A stretch of 64,000 bases of DNA from NCBI RefSeq assembly GCF_003001935.1, contig NZ_PVNG01000018.1, forward strand, positions 1 to 64,000. The letters run 5' to 3'. Position 1 is the first letter of the stretch. Every line of letters starts with the position of its first letter. The notes under the pieces were generated by a model. That model did not search any database. It had not been told where the DNA came from and saw only the letters and a program-made list of their open reading frames with translations. This DNA is from Nonomuraea fuscirosea (GTDB lineage Bacteria > Actinomycetota > Actinomycetes > Streptosporangiales > Streptosporangiaceae). The position numbers and the translations under genes are program-made. Positions 42,157 to 51,549 of this stretch are shown here, in pieces.

Positions 42157-42732
42157 TCAGTCGGTCAGTGATTCGAGGAGCGTGCGGGCGAACGAGGCGG
42201 CCGCCTCGCCGTCGTCGTCGTGCCCGGGCGCCGACATGTGGCTCAGGAAGGCGTGCTGGAAGCAGGCTCCGAGCAGCAGTCCCGCCGCCGCCGTCACGTC
42301 CGCGTCCCGCCGCACCCGCCCGGCTTTCTGCTGGGCCCGCAGGTAGGCGGCCACTGCCTGGTTGGCCATGTGCGGGCCCGCGCCCTGCCGCCGCAGCTCC
42401 TCCTTGTGCGCGGCCAGCGTGCCGGGGTCGGCGAAGATCGAGGCCAGCATGGGGAATCCGGTCCGGTAGAAGTCGATGGCCGCTCTGGCTGCGGCGGTGA
42501 GGTCGTCCAGCAGGCTGTTGTCGCCCTTGAGCGCCTGGGCCAGCTGGGTGAAGCCGGGTGAGCGCTCCCTGATGACGGCCACGAGCAGGTCGGCCTTGTT
42601 GGTGAAGTGCTTGTAGAGCGCCGCCTCGGTGAACCCGGCGGCGCCGGCGATCTGCCTGGTCGTCACATTGGCCAGGCCCCGCTCCGCCATCACCTCGGCC
42701 GCCGCGTCGAGAATCACGTCTCTGGTGCCCAT
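42157..42732 (-). CDS. TetR-family transcriptional regulator
   Basis: From ATG 42732 (AAAGGG upstream) the 191-residue protein has the TetR N-terminus RDVILDAAAEVMAERGLANV, TTRQIAGAAGFTEAALYKHF and TNKADLLVAVI, and a helical C-terminal domain. It is divergent from the NAD(P)-binding oxidoreductase gene, with inverted half-sites in the gap, so it likely represses that gene and itself. Confidence 0.92.
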   Translation of the reverse strand: MGTRDVILDAAAEVMAERGLANVTTRQIAGAAGFTEAALYKHFTNKADLLVAVIRERSPGFTQLAQALKGDNSLLDDLTAAARAAIDFYRTGFPMLASIFADPGTLAAHKEELRRQGAGPHMANQAVAAYLRAQQKAGRVRRDADVTAAAGLLLGACFQHAFLSHMSAPGHDDDGEAAASFARTLLESLTD

Positions 42733-42767
42733 CACGCGCCCTTTCCCGCTTCCTGCTTGACGTGGTT

Positions 42768-42811
42768 AGTAAACGCTCACTATCGTCTCGGCTTGTTAGC
42801 AAGCGTTTACT
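42768..42811. promoter_or_regulatory. Inverted half-sites AGTAAACGCT / AGCGTTTACT
   Basis: AGTAAACGCT (42768-42777) and its exact inverse AGCGTTTACT (42802-42811) flank 24 bases in the divergent tetR/oxidoreductase promoter. Related 'ttagtaaacgc' and 'ttagcaagcg' segments suggest two overlapping TetR operators. Confidence 0.65.
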
Positions 42812-42825
42812 CACCTGGAGTCTAA

Positions 42826-43458
42826 GTGAAGATCACTGTCTTCGGCGCCACCGGCGGCACGGGACGACACCTCGTGCAGCAGGCCCTCACCGCCGGCCAC
42901 CACGTCACCGCAGTCGTACGCGACCCCGCCCGCCTGACCGGTCCTCGCCACTCCGGGCTCACCCTCGTGACCGCAGACGTCATGCGGCCCGAGGCCATTG
43001 AATCGGCGCTGAGCGGCAGCGACGCCGTGGTCTCCGCTCTCGGACCGCGCGGCCGGGACGCCGGGAACGTGTGTGCAGCCGGAGCGCGGTCGATCATCGC
43101 CGCGATGCGCGCCACGGGCACGAGTCGCCTGGTCGTCGTGACCGCCAGTGGGCATGTCGTCGACGCGGGCGACGGCTTCGCGAGCCGCGTGCTGGTCAAG
43201 CCACTGCTGCGCCGCTTCCTGCGGACGGGGTTCGCCGACTTCGCGCGTACCGACGAGGAGGTCCGCGCCAGTGGTCTGGACTGGACGATCATGCGGCCGC
43301 CACGCCTCACCGACGGCAGGCGGCGCGCTTACCGCACCGCCGTCGACCTGAACGTCCGGGGCGGCGTCACCATCGCCAGGGCCGACCTCGCCCACGCCGT
43401 GCTCGAAGCCATCGACGACCCGGCCACCGTCGGCCACTGCGTCTCCCTGGGGTACTGA
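42826..43458 (+). CDS. NAD(P)-binding oxidoreductase, NmrA/SDR-like
   Basis: From GTG 42826 the 210-residue protein has the extended-SDR N-terminus KITVFGATGGTGRHLVQQAL with GATGGTG cofactor loop, VTAVVRDPARL, SDAVVSALGPRGRDAG, and LDWTIMRPPRLTDG near the C-terminus, as in the NAD(P)H-binding (flavin reductase/BLVRB-like) group. Probable roles are quinone or flavin reduction or redox sensing. Expression is probably controlled by the divergent TetR. A lipase-like gene follows 2 bp later, in one operon. Confidence 0.88.
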   Translation: MKITVFGATGGTGRHLVQQALTAGHHVTAVVRDPARLTGPRHSGLTLVTADVMRPEAIESALSGSDAVVSALGPRGRDAGNVCAAGARSIIAAMRATGTSRLVVVTASGHVVDAGDGFASRVLVKPLLRRFLRTGFADFARTDEEVRASGLDWTIMRPPRLTDGRRRAYRTAVDLNVRGGVTIARADLAHAVLEAIDDPATVGHCVSLGY

Positions 43459-43460
43459 TC

Positions 43461-44270
43461 ATGAAGCGAGCCGTCCTCATCGCCGTCTCCCTTCTGCTCG
43501 CCGTCACCCTGGGGGCTGCCGGGCTCGTGGGCTACCGCACCTTTCTCCGCCCGCCGGACAATCCGCCCGCCGAGGCGTGCGCCAAGGGGCCGGGGGCGCG
43601 TCCGCGCGTGGTGGCGGCCGGGGCCAGCATGACGCAGGGCGCGCTCGGCGCGGACTGGGTGGGAGCGCTGCGTGCCGCGCTTCCCGCGTACGAGTTCGTC
43701 AATGCGGGCGTCAACGGCGACACCGCCGCCGACCTGGCGCGGCGCGTCGGCACCGACATCGTGGCCTGCCGCCCGGCCGCCGTCACGCTCCTCGTCGGCA
43801 CCAACGACGTACGCAATGCGGTTCCCGTGGAGCAGTACCGCGACACCCTCGGCGAGATCGTCACCCGCGTCAGGACCGCCACCGGCGCCCGCGTCGCCCT
43901 CATGTCCCTCCCTCCACTGGGCGAGGACCAGGACACCGAGATCAACCGCCGGCTCACCCGCTACAACACCGCCGTCAAGGAGGTCGCCGAGCAGACCGGG
44001 GCCGACTACCTGCCCCTGCACGAGCGGCTGACCGACCTGCTGCGGCAGGACGGCGGCCCGCTCACGGCCTACGACTTCGGCTTTCCACTCGCCTTCTGGG
44101 TCGCGGCCCAGCACCACCTGCTCGGGCGCGGCTGGGACGACATCGCCCACACGGGCGGCCGGCGCATCCTCGTGGACCACGTCCACCTCACCGACACAGG
44201 CGGCGCCGTCGTCACCGACCTGACCACGCGCTGGCTCCCCGAAGCCGTTCCGCTGTCCGCCCGGGGCTGA
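43461..44270 (+). CDS. Membrane-anchored SGNH/GDSL hydrolase
   Basis: The 269-residue protein has an uncleaved-looking N-terminal membrane segment (RAVLIAVSLLLAVTLGAAG). The SGNH blocks follow: VVAAGASMTQGALGADW (block I Ser, with GAS in place of GDS), VNAGVNGDTAADLARRVG (Gly block), LLVGTNDVRN (Asn block) and DHVHLTDTGG (Asp/His block). It is likely an extracellular esterase or deacetylase. It is cotranscribed with the oxidoreductase 2 bp upstream. Its stop codon is part of a tandem repeat. Confidence 0.88.
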   Translation: MKRAVLIAVSLLLAVTLGAAGLVGYRTFLRPPDNPPAEACAKGPGARPRVVAAGASMTQGALGADWVGALRAALPAYEFVNAGVNGDTAADLARRVGTDIVACRPAAVTLLVGTNDVRNAVPVEQYRDTLGEIVTRVRTATGARVALMSLPPLGEDQDTEINRRLTRYNTAVKEVAEQTGADYLPLHERLTDLLRQDGGPLTAYDFGFPLAFWVAAQHHLLGRGWDDIAHTGGRRILVDHVHLTDTGGAVVTDLTTRWLPEAVPLSARG

Positions 44271-44341
44271 CCGGGTACGGCCCGCTGTCCGCCCTGGGAT
44301 GAACAGGGCGGTTCGCTGTCCGCCCTGGGATGAACGGGCGG
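44250..44341 (+). repeat. Tandem repeat over the stop codon of the GDSL hydrolase gene
   Basis: Three units start 'cgctgtccgccc' (about 44251, 44283, 44314) with period 31-32 bp. Each carries a TGA (44268, 44300, 44331). Units two and three also form hairpins CCGCCCT…AGGGCGG and CCGCCC…GGGCGG, so they may double as terminators. The next in-frame stop after the natural TGA is the one at 44331. Confidence 0.75.
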
Positions 44342-44374
44342 GGTCGTGCCGTGCGGGCGGGTCAGCCTCGGGGC

Positions 44375-44818
44375 ATGACGTGGGAGCCCGCTGCCGAGGG
44401 AGTGCTGAGGTTGCCCTCGGGTCGTCTCGTCCGGGGCAGAGGTCTGCGGCACCCGCTGCCGCCGGGGCCGCAGCCGGCCTTCGCCCTCTACCTGCTGGGC
44501 AAGCCGCCGCCACCGGTCGAGTGGGAGCATCGGTGGTTACGCTGGCCCGACTTCTGGCTGCCCTCCGACCGCGCGGCCACCGCCGAGGCGCTGCGCGAGG
44601 CGTGGGAGCGGGCCGGGTCCGAGCGCGTCGAGGTCGCCTGCGGCGGCGGGCGTGGCCGCACCGGCACCGCCTTGGCCTGTCTGGCCGTGCTCGACGGCGT
44701 GCCGGCGGATCAGGCGGTGGCCTACGTCCGCGAGCACTACGCGAAACAGGCCGTCGAGACCCCCTGGCAGCGCCGCTTCGTATCCCGCTTCAACGCGAGC
44801 ATGCCCGACCGCCCCTGA
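44375..44818 (+). CDS. Protein tyrosine / dual-specificity phosphatase-like protein
   Basis: The 147-residue protein contains the phosphatase P-loop VACGGGRGRTGTALACLAVL, fitting CxxGxGRTG, with the catalytic Cys near residue 89. A helix (DQAVAYVREHYAKQAVETPW) and RFVSRFN end it. The start at ATG 44375 begins the conserved-looking MTWEPAAEGVLRLPSGRLVR. It is shorter than classical tyrosine phosphatases but similar to small actinomycete protein-tyrosine-phosphatase-family proteins. A general acid Asp could be that in WPDFWLPSDR. Its stop codon lies in a tandem repeat. Confidence 0.8.
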   Translation: MTWEPAAEGVLRLPSGRLVRGRGLRHPLPPGPQPAFALYLLGKPPPPVEWEHRWLRWPDFWLPSDRAATAEALREAWERAGSERVEVACGGGRGRTGTALACLAVLDGVPADQAVAYVREHYAKQAVETPWQRRFVSRFNASMPDRP

Positions 44819-44890
44819 CCGCGCAGCAACCCCTGACCGCCCAACCGGCCCTGAGCGCCCAGCCACCCTGACCGCCCAGCCACCCTGATC
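44812..44890 (+). repeat. 17-18 bp tandem repeat over the stop codon of the phosphatase gene
   Basis: Units of the form 'ccctgaccgcccagcca' recur five times, with TGA at 44816, 44834, 44852, 44869 and 44886. The second and third stops are in the gene's own frame and the later ones in the other two frames. The remaining gap to 45000 shows no gene. Confidence 0.75.
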
Positions 44891-44999
44891 ACCGAGCGGC
44901 CGTGTCCCGGGGTGGTGCTGACCCGAGAGGCCGTGGCCACCGAGCGGTTCTCAATCGGCCGGTGCTCGACCGGCCATCTGCGGAGGACTCCGCCCCGTG

Positions 45000-45266
45000 T
45001 CACTCCACCGTGCGTAAGATCTGCTCGATCGTGGCGGTGCGGGCGCGTAGTTCCGCCAGGTCGGCGGCCACTCGCTGCTGGGCGTCCATGGTGTTCTCGG
45101 CCAACTGCTCGAAGCGCTGGACGAGCCGGCGCAGGTCGTCCGCCTGGTCGGCCTGGAGTCTGGACTTGCGGGACTCGAACAGGCCCACGATGACCACGCT
45201 GATGAGGAAGGTGACGAGGATCAGCACACCGAGAAAGAAGATCACCTCGGGCCAGGCCATGGGCAT
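45000..45266 (-). CDS. Small membrane protein with coiled coil
   Basis: The 88-residue protein has one N-terminal membrane segment (PEVIFFLGVLILVTFLISVV) followed by a charged heptad-patterned helix (DDLRRLVQRFEQLAENTMDA and QQRVAADLAELRARTATIEQ). The layout resembles PspB-like membrane sensor proteins, without proven homology. It is 11 bp after the ArsR-type regulator gene and surely cotranscribed. Such pairs could let a membrane protein influence the regulator. Confidence 0.8.
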   Translation of the reverse strand: MPMAWPEVIFFLGVLILVTFLISVVIVGLFESRKSRLQADQADDLRRLVQRFEQLAENTMDAQQRVAADLAELRARTATIEQILRTVE

Positions 45267-45277
45267 CGGAAGGGCTC

Positions 45278-45616
45278 CTAGCGTCCGGGACCCTCGGCGG
45301 GGTCGGGGGTGGTGAGTGTCTTGGCCGCCTCGGCCAGCGTCGACGCGGTCAGGTGCAAGCTGAAGTCGGTGACCTGGTAGTACTTCATGGCCTTGCCGTC
45401 GTCCGACAGCTCCAGGTTGCCGGCGATCAGGCCGGCGGCCTCCAGCCGGCGCAGGTGCATGTGCAGGAGCGGGCGGCTGATGCCGATCACGCGGGCCAGG
45501 TGGCTCACGTAGTCGCGCCCGGCGGCCAGTTGCGCGACGATGCGCAGTCGCAGCGGGTTGGACAGCGCCGCCAGCATCTCGACCAGGTCGTCACCCGTCG
45601 GCCCGGCCTGCGTCAT
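45278..45616 (-). CDS. ArsR-like winged-helix regulator
   Basis: The 112-residue protein has LVEMLAALSNPLRLRIVAQL, then YVSHLARVIGISRPLLHMHL and RRLEAAGLIAGNLELSDDGK, a canonical ArsR winged helix. The ELCVC metal site of ArsR/SmtB sensors is absent and no cysteine is present, so it does not sense metal in that way. It is first in an operon with the membrane coiled-coil protein. An inverted repeat TGTTAC-N10-GTAACA lies 26 bp upstream. Confidence 0.9.
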   Translation of the reverse strand: MTQAGPTGDDLVEMLAALSNPLRLRIVAQLAAGRDYVSHLARVIGISRPLLHMHLRRLEAAGLIAGNLELSDDGKAMKYYQVTDFSLHLTASTLAEAAKTLTTPDPAEGPGR

Positions 45617-45641
45617 AGCTTCCCATCACGTGTAAGTGCGC

Positions 45642-45663
45642 TGTTACAGGTGCAACGGTAACA
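45642..45663. promoter_or_regulatory. Inverted repeat TGTTAC-N10-GTAACA
   Basis: TGTTAC (45642-45647) and GTAACA (45658-45663) flank ten bases just upstream of the ArsR-like gene. A further 'tgtaag' at 45631 resembles a half-site. It is a likely autoregulatory operator. Confidence 0.6.
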
Positions 45664-45702
45664 CCGGCCGCCGGGCGCCTGCCAGCACGCGCGGACAGGT
45701 GG

Positions 45703-47052
45703 CTAGGCGACCTGGGCCGGTTCTCGCTGTTCGGCGGGCTGCGCACGTCGTGCGAAGAACGGGGTACGGGTGCCGGCGAAGGTCAGTCCCACCGCCAGGC
45801 ACACCAGCGGGATCGCCGGGATCACGTACCGCACGTCGAACGCGGCCAGGAACGGCGGCGAGACGACCAGGGCGAGCGCGGCGACCCCGGGCAGGAGCGC
45901 GTCCCATCGCCGCCGCAGCGGCGCGGCCACGAGGGCCCCGACCAGGGCCAGCACGAGCAGCGGGAACGGCACGTACCCGAACCGCTGGTACGCCCGCAGC
46001 CACCCGGCGAACGGCTCCACCACCCGCGTCGCGGCCGGCCCGGCCTCGTACGACTCGGCCACGCCGCGTACGGACTCGCTGATGGGACGCTCGGAGGCCG
46101 GCAGCTTGTACGGCGTCTTCTCGTCGACGGCCGTCCGCTCCCAGCGCAGCAGCTGGGTGAGATCCGTCGCGACGGCCCCGAGGTAGCCCCCGGGCTGGGC
46201 GAGGATGGCCTGCCTGGCGAACTCGCCGGCCAGCTGGTTGCGGTTGGCCGCCCCCGGCACCTTGAGTAGCGGCGAGAAGCTCTCCCACAGCCAGTGCGGT
46301 GGATAGGGCCGCTGCGCCACGGGCATGTCGGGGCAGAGCACGGCCAGCCGTTCCGGCGGCTTGATCACCGCGCAGTCGGCGAAGCTCATGGTCCTGGACC
46401 ACAGGAAGTTGCCGTCGGCCTCGGTCAGGCCGAACTTGCCCTTCTCCACCTTCATCCAGGTGGCGTACGCGCCCAGCGGAATCGCCCCGGCGACGAGCAG
46501 CGCCACCAGGGGGCGCCAGCCGTACCGCCTGATCAGCAGGTAGGCGGCGGTCAGGATGAGCAGCGGCAGGCCGACCGTCCTGGTGATCCCGGCCAGGCCG
46601 AGCAGCAGCCCGCCCACGGCCGCCGTCGTCGGCGAGACGCGCCAGACGATGAGCCCGATGGCCGCCGTGACGAGCACGATGAAGACGGCGTCGGCCATGA
46701 TCATGTGTTCGAGCAGCAGGAGGAACTCGTCGTAGAGCAGCGGCGTGACCAGCAGCGCCGCGCCCCAGCCCGGCAGGCCGCGGCGGCGCAGCAGCGCGTA
46801 CACCCCGACCGCGAGCGCCAGCCCGAGCAGGTGCTGCAGGACCGTGACCAGGCTGAGGCTGTGCGCGGGCCGCAGCACGGCGAGGAGCAGGGAGTAGCCG
46901 GACGGTCTCGTCGTGCCGGGCGTCAGCTCCTCGCGCAGGAACGCGAAGGAGTCGCCGTAGAAGAGGATGGCGGGAGGGAAGCCGAGCACGGCCAGCACCC
47001 GCAGCCCGATCGCCGGCAACATGGCGATGACGAGTGCGCGATGGGCCAGCAT
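45703..47052 (-). CDS. GT-C-type membrane glycosyltransferase
   Basis: ATG 47052 follows GGAGGAAG. The 449-residue membrane protein has about ten hydrophobic segments and the features of GT39/GT83-like enzymes. The first outer loop has ILFYGDSFAFLREE, with the acidic DS pair near residue 30-35, and RPSGYSLLLAVLRPAHSLSL; a large outer domain around residues 240-350 follows (…FGLTEADGNFLWSRTMSFAD…). Such enzymes use polyprenyl-phosphate sugars to modify proteins or cell-wall glycans. The acceptor is unknown and the gene is monocistronic. Confidence 0.8.
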   Translation of the reverse strand: MLAHRALVIAMLPAIGLRVLAVLGFPPAILFYGDSFAFLREELTPGTTRPSGYSLLLAVLRPAHSLSLVTVLQHLLGLALAVGVYALLRRRGLPGWGAALLVTPLLYDEFLLLLEHMIMADAVFIVLVTAAIGLIVWRVSPTTAAVGGLLLGLAGITRTVGLPLLILTAAYLLIRRYGWRPLVALLVAGAIPLGAYATWMKVEKGKFGLTEADGNFLWSRTMSFADCAVIKPPERLAVLCPDMPVAQRPYPPHWLWESFSPLLKVPGAANRNQLAGEFARQAILAQPGGYLGAVATDLTQLLRWERTAVDEKTPYKLPASERPISESVRGVAESYEAGPAATRVVEPFAGWLRAYQRFGYVPFPLLVLALVGALVAAPLRRRWDALLPGVAALALVVSPPFLAAFDVRYVIPAIPLVCLAVGLTFAGTRTPFFARRAQPAEQREPAQVA

Positions 47053-47189
47053 GGATCCGCTTCCTCCGTGTGTCCGAGCCACCACAATAGTGGACATCCC
47101 GCTCAGGTAATCGGGCGTTTCATCGTGCCCCCGTGGCCGCCGGGTGGCAGGCCGCGCGCAATCGCGGCGCGGAGCTTGTCGGACGCCAT

Positions 47190-47209
47190 TTCCGAATGTC
47201 ATTCTGGAA
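47190..47209. promoter_or_regulatory. Imperfect 20-bp palindrome before the monooxygenase gene
   Basis: TTCCGAATGTCATTCTGGAA is roughly symmetric (TTCC-GAATG…CATTC-GGAA). It lies 27 bp before the monooxygenase start, close to where a promoter would be. No regulator gene is adjacent. Confidence 0.4.
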
Positions 47210-47236
47210 TTACCGTCGTCGCCCCCGGAGGGATGC

Positions 47237-49036
<1,800 letters not shown>

Positions 49037-49071
49037 CCGTCAAGATCCGGCACCTAGTACCTTCGTCCCCC

Positions 49072-49524
49072 ATGAGCTACGACCTTTACTTCACCCGCCG
49101 CGCGCCCGGCCAGTCATGGGACGAGGCGCTGGCGGCCGACGACGCGCGGGCGGAGCCGCTGCGGCCCGACCTGGAGGCGTGGGAGAGCATCGTCGGCCGC
49201 ACCCGCGAGCTGCTGGGCGAGGTGCGCATCGTCGAGTACCCGCCGAACTGGGAGCTCGACCACGAGGCCACCGGCATCTCGGTGAACCACTGGGAGGGCG
49301 GCTGGGAGATGAGCGTCCCCTACCGGACCCACGGCGAGGAGGCCCGCCGGGTGGTCGGGCTGCTGTACGAGGTGGCGGCCGTGGTGGCGGGCGCGTCCGG
49401 GTTCGAGTGCTTCGACCCGCAGCTCGGACAGCCGGCGGCGGAGGTCGGGGATCTGGGGCGCGCGGTGGAGCTGTTCGACGCCGTGGCGGACCGGTACGGC
49501 CGCCGCGGCACCGTGACCGCCTGA
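49072..49524 (+). CDS. Hypothetical 150-aa protein
   Basis: The protein starts MSYDLYFTRRAPGQSWDEAL, a beginning shared by many uncharacterised actinomycete proteins, and continues WESIVGRTRELLGEVRIVEY, GISVNHWEGGWEMSVPYRTH and FECFDPQLGQPAAEVGDL. It is soluble, has no cofactor motif and no named domain I can give. It starts 35 bp after the monooxygenase stop, so it may share the transcript. Confidence 0.75.
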   Translation: MSYDLYFTRRAPGQSWDEALAADDARAEPLRPDLEAWESIVGRTRELLGEVRIVEYPPNWELDHEATGISVNHWEGGWEMSVPYRTHGEEARRVVGLLYEVAAVVAGASGFECFDPQLGQPAAEVGDLGRAVELFDAVADRYGRRGTVTA

Positions 49525-49631
49525 CGGCCCGCAACCAAGCGTCGCTGCTCGGGCACAAGTGGCGGGCGTACGGGACGAATGCTCTACCCAGCACTACTGC
49601 CTGCCCTCCCACCAGCGGATACGGTCACAAG

Positions 49632-50798
49632 GTGCTCAACAGGACCGCGCTCGAAGCCCTGACGCAGCGCCCCCTCCCGTTCCTCGCCTCCGCCTGGCCG
49701 TGGCGCGGCGCGGCGTACCTGGTGGCCGGGCTCGTCCCCGGCGCGGCCGCCGGGCTCGTCGCCGCGGCTGCCTACGGCGGCACGCTGGTCACCCCGGCGC
49801 TGGGCCTCGTGACGGGCCTGGCCGCCCTGGCCGGGTCGGTCCCGCTGGTCGCCCGCTTCGAACGCGCCCGGCTGCGCCTGGTGGACGCCGTCCCCCTGCC
49901 GGACACCCAGGACCGGCGCAGGCGGGAGGCGGGGCTGGTCGTCATGACCGTGGTCGCGCTGTGGTGGATCGACCTGGTCATGCTGGCGGTCACGGTCGGC
50001 GGGCCCCTGGTGGTGGCGCTCACCTGGTTCGTCCAGCCCGAGGCGACGCCGGTCGCCGGCGTGCTGGCGTTCGTCGCGGGTGTCCTGCTGCTGCCGGTGG
50101 CCGCGTACACGATCACCGCCTGGGCGGGGGCGAGGGGGGCCATGGTGCGCGCGGTGCTGGCGCCGCAGGGCTCCGAGCTGGGCGAGGTGCTGCGGTCGCG
50201 GGCGCGGCTGGTGGACGCGTACGAGACGGAGCGCCGCCGGATCGAGCGGGACCTGCACGACGGCGCGCAGCAACGTCTGGTCGCGCTGACCATGACGCTG
50301 GGGATGGTCGGACTGGACCTGCCCGAGGGCTCCGAGGCGGCCCGGCTGATCGGGGTGGCCCAGGCGGAGGCCAAGCAGGCGCTGGCCGAGCTGCGCGAGC
50401 TGATCAGAGGCGTGCACTCCCAGGTGCTCACCGACCGGGGGCTGGCGGCGGCGGTGCACGACGTGGCGGGACGCTCGCCGGTGCCGGTCGACGTGGACGT
50501 CTCCGTGCCGGGCCGGCTGCCCGCGCCGGTCGAGGTGACCGCGTACTACGTCGTCAGCGAGGCCCTGACGAACCTGGCCAGGCACGGCCAGGCCACCAGG
50601 GGGCACGTCGCCGGCCGGATCGAGGCGGGCACGCTGGTCGTCGAGGTGCGCGACGACGGCGTCGGGGGTGCCGACCAGGCGAAGGGGACGGGGCTGACCG
50701 GGCTGGCCGACCGGCTGGCGGTGGTGGGCGGAAGACTGTCCCTGTCGAGCCCGTCCGGCGGCCCGACCCTGGTCCGGGCGGAGATTCCGTGCCCATGA
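49632..50798 (+). CDS. Sensor histidine kinase, NarL type
   Basis: GTG 49632 begins the family-like N-terminus (…LTQRPLPFLASAWPWRGAAY). The 388-residue protein has four hydrophobic segments in residues 25-165. It then has RLVDAYETERRRIERDLHDG with the HisKA_3 histidine in RDLHDGAQQRLVAL, and an HATPase domain with VSEALTNLARHGQA, DDGVGGADQAKGTGLTGLAD. It is partnered with the LuxR-type regulator 61 bp downstream. The stop region is duplicated. Confidence 0.9.
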   Translation: MLNRTALEALTQRPLPFLASAWPWRGAAYLVAGLVPGAAAGLVAAAAYGGTLVTPALGLVTGLAALAGSVPLVARFERARLRLVDAVPLPDTQDRRRREAGLVVMTVVALWWIDLVMLAVTVGGPLVVALTWFVQPEATPVAGVLAFVAGVLLLPVAAYTITAWAGARGAMVRAVLAPQGSELGEVLRSRARLVDAYETERRRIERDLHDGAQQRLVALTMTLGMVGLDLPEGSEAARLIGVAQAEAKQALAELRELIRGVHSQVLTDRGLAAAVHDVAGRSPVPVDVDVSVPGRLPAPVEVTAYYVVSEALTNLARHGQATRGHVAGRIEAGTLVVEVRDDGVGGADQAKGTGLTGLADRLAVVGGRLSLSSPSGGPTLVRAEIPCP

Positions 50799-50839
50799 AC
50801 GCGAACCCCGTGCCGGGCGGAGATCCCGTGCCCATGACC
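50778..50839 (+). repeat. 39-bp duplication of the kinase gene's 3' end, including the stop
   Basis: GGGCGGAGATTCCGTGCCCATGA (about 50776-50798) recurs as 'gggcggagatcccgtgcccatga' at about 50815-50837. If the natural TGA were read through, the protein would gain 12 residues and stop at the second TGA with the same ending, EIPCP. The second unit lies in the gap before the regulator gene. Confidence 0.75.
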
Positions 50840-50859
50840 AGGATGGGAAGGAAGAGCAC

Positions 50860-51501
50860 GTGCGCGTGGTGATCGCCGAGGACGCCGTCCTGCTCCGCGA
50901 GGGCCTGGCCGGGCTGCTCGAACGCTTCGGCCACACCGTCGCCGCCGCCGTCGGGGACGCCCCCGCCCTGATCGAGGCCGTCGCCGCGCACCGTCCCGAC
51001 GTGGTGGTGACGGATGTGCGGATGCCGCCCGGCTTCGCCGACGAGGGGCTGCGGGCCGCGCTGGAACTGCGCGGACGGGAGCCGGGACTGGCGGTGCTGG
51101 TGCTCAGCCAGTACGTGGAGCAGACGTACGCGGCCGAACTGCTCGCGTCCGGCGCGGGAGCCGGCATCGGTTACCTGCTGAAGGACCGCATCGGCGACGT
51201 ACGCGAGTTCGTCGAGGCACTCGACCGGGTGGCCGCGGGCGGCACGGTCGTCGACCCCGAGGTGGTGCGCCAACTGCTGCGACGCAGGCGCGACCCGCTG
51301 GCCCGGCTGACCCCGCGCGAGCACGAGGTGCTGGGCCTGATCGCCGAGGGCCGCTCCAACGCCTCGATCGCCAAGGAGCTCTTCGTCACGGAGGCGGCCG
51401 TGGCCAAGCACATCGCCGGCATCTTCGCCAAGCTCGACCTCCCGCCCGCCGCCGACGGGCACCGGCGGGTGCTGGCGGTGCTGGCGTACCTGCGCGGGTG
51501 A
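50860..51501 (+). CDS. Response regulator, LuxR/NarL type
   Basis: The 213-residue protein has a receiver with acidic pocket IAEDAVLL, phospho-acceptor D52 in VVVTDVRMPP and Lys in GYLLKDRIGD, and a LuxR helix-turn-helix (LTPREHEVLGLIAEGRSNAS, TEAAVAKHIAGIFAKL). It starts with GTG after GGAAGG and forms a pair with the kinase at 49632. Confidence 0.92.
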   Translation: MRVVIAEDAVLLREGLAGLLERFGHTVAAAVGDAPALIEAVAAHRPDVVVTDVRMPPGFADEGLRAALELRGREPGLAVLVLSQYVEQTYAAELLASGAGAGIGYLLKDRIGDVREFVEALDRVAAGGTVVDPEVVRQLLRRRRDPLARLTPREHEVLGLIAEGRSNASIAKELFVTEAAVAKHIAGIFAKLDLPPAADGHRRVLAVLAYLRG

Positions 51502-51549
51502 CGCAGGGACATATGCCATTCACCGCGGCTAAAAGTAGTGTTCCTTGGC

